A stretch of 64,000 nucleotides of DNA from JAENWD01 sp963837165 (lineage in GTDB: Bacteria > Acidobacteriota > Vicinamibacteria > Vicinamibacterales > JAENWD01). This document shows, piece by piece, positions 63,259-64,000 of this stretch. The notes below the pieces were generated by a model. It did no database searches, was not told where the DNA came from, and saw nothing but the letters and a program-made list of their open reading frames with translations. Numbering within the stretch: the first letter of the stretch is position 1; each line of letters begins with the position of its first letter. Both the position numbers and the translations under genes were made by a program. The stretch lies in contig CAWIMD010000004.1 in NCBI GenBank assembly GCA_963837165.1, positions 682,001 to 746,000 on the forward strand, in the 5' to 3' direction.

Positions 63259-64000
63259 ATGGAACGCGTCGACGTCGTCGTCGTGGGCGGGGGTGTCACC
63301 GGACTGGCATCCGCCAGGGCCGTGGCCGAGCGGTGGCCCGACCGCGCCGTCTGCCTGCTCGAGCGGCATCCCCACGCCGGGATGGAGACGAGCACGCACA
63401 ACAGCGGCGTGATCCACGCCGGCATTTACTATCCAGGCGGGACGTTGAAGGCGCGGCTCTGCGTGGACGGGGCGCGCCGGCTGTACCAGGTACTGCGCGG
63501 CAAGGAACGTGCCCCACACGCGCTGCGGCAAGTTCATCGTCGCCGCGCACCAGGACCAACTGCAGGAGCTCGAGGGTCTGGTCGTGCGCGGCCGTGCGAA
63601 CGGCGTGGAAGGCCTGGAGCTGGTCGATGCCGCGTTCGTCGCGAAGCGCGAGCCACACGTGCGGGCGACCGCAGCCATCTGGTCGCCGAACTCCGGCATC
63701 GTCGAAGCCGAGTCCCTGGTTCGGGCGCTCGCGGCCGATTGCGATGCGCTCGGGGTCGTGAGGCTGAACCACACCGCCCTGGTCTCGGGCGGAGAGAGCG
63801 CCGATGAGCTCGTGCTCGACACCGGTCGGGAGCAGATCGGGTCCCGCGTGGCAATCAACGCCGCCGGACTCTACGCCGACGAGATCTCCGCGCTGCTCGG
63901 CGGGGAGACGTTCACCATTCATCCCGCACGGGGCGAGTACTGCGAGCTCGTGCCGTCGCGCCGCGACCTCGTGCAATGGCTGGTGTATCCGCTGCCCCAT
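63259..64000 (+). CDS. lhgO: FAD-dependent L-2-hydroxyglutarate oxidase-like protein (partial, one frameshift)
   Basis: The gene runs off the right edge. The first frame has the FAD motif VDVVVVGGGVTGLASARAVA and NSGVIHAGIYYPGGTLKARL. After a frame change near 63505 the other frame reads RCGKFIVAAHQDQLQELEGL, IWSPNSGIVEAESLVRAL and INAAGLYADEISALLG, open to the window end. The order matches LhgO/YgaF, which oxidises L-2-hydroxyglutarate to 2-oxoglutarate at the membrane. The rest of the protein shows no decay, so an indel error is likely. Confidence 0.85.

Overview
This is a GC-rich, gene-dense chromosomal window with about 60 protein genes and no rRNA, tRNA, CRISPR array or complete insertion sequence that I can see. 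Gene content suggests an Acidobacteriota genome, most likely of the Vicinamibacteria type. The pointers are a Ser/Thr kinase fused to TolB-like and TPR regions, a MerR-TPR regulator, DUF885 and M1/M24 peptidases, small Cys-rich proteins and short intergenic tandem repeats. That assignment is inference. No marker gene here settles it.

Layout. 1-6.1 kb: DNA-repair glycosylase tail, CheY-like receiver, YajQ, a YdeI-family protein, a dihydrodipicolinate-reductase-like oxidoreductase, an M1 peptidase coupled to a membrane protein. 6.2-11.2 kb: kinase-TPR protein, a PAS-like protein, FtsH. 11.6-18.9 kb: two divergent ATP/ADP-translocase-like membrane proteins with HEAT repeats (one also with two cyclic-nucleotide-binding-like domains, broken by frameshifts), followed by a coupled secreted atypical kinase. 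18.9-30.9 kb: metabolism and membrane genes (transketolase, DUF255 thioredoxin, isocitrate dehydrogenase, glycerol-3-phosphate acyltransferase, proline dehydrogenase, TPR protein, CLC channel, M20 peptidase). 30.9-34.2 kb: two MITE-like repeats, a TolB-like beta-propeller protein and a CCA-adding enzyme. 34.2-38.1 kb: an accessory island that looks less GC-rich than its surroundings, with a small protein coupled to a PD-(D/E)XK nuclease-DUF2075 helicase, a MazE-like antitoxin, and a HigBA pair with its own promoter/operator. 38.1-46.5 kb: hydrolases, a third repeat copy, and a membrane-stress cluster (ICMT-like, YihY fused to Holin-X, DUF892). 46.7-64 kb: a diadenylate-cyclase-like protein divergent from a three-domain acyl-ACP synthetase/acyltransferase, IF-1, DEAD-box helicase, MerR-TPR regulator, glucokinase, DUF885 and M24 peptidases, FG-GAP protein, transhydrogenase alpha, fused ThiS-ThiG, a methyltransferase, and the start of an L-2-hydroxyglutarate-oxidase-like gene.

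Two features run through the whole window. First, at least nine loci carry internal frameshifts. They include the CCA-adding enzyme, and several fall in short homopolymers, so uncorrected indel errors are a likely cause for many of them. Second, many genes have a TANNNT -10-like hexamer ending 6-9 bases before the start codon and no Shine-Dalgarno sequence, which suggests common leaderless transcription. Short tandem repeats of period 7, 8 or 9, mostly G-rich on one strand, sit at gene boundaries and in two cases are translated into protein tails.
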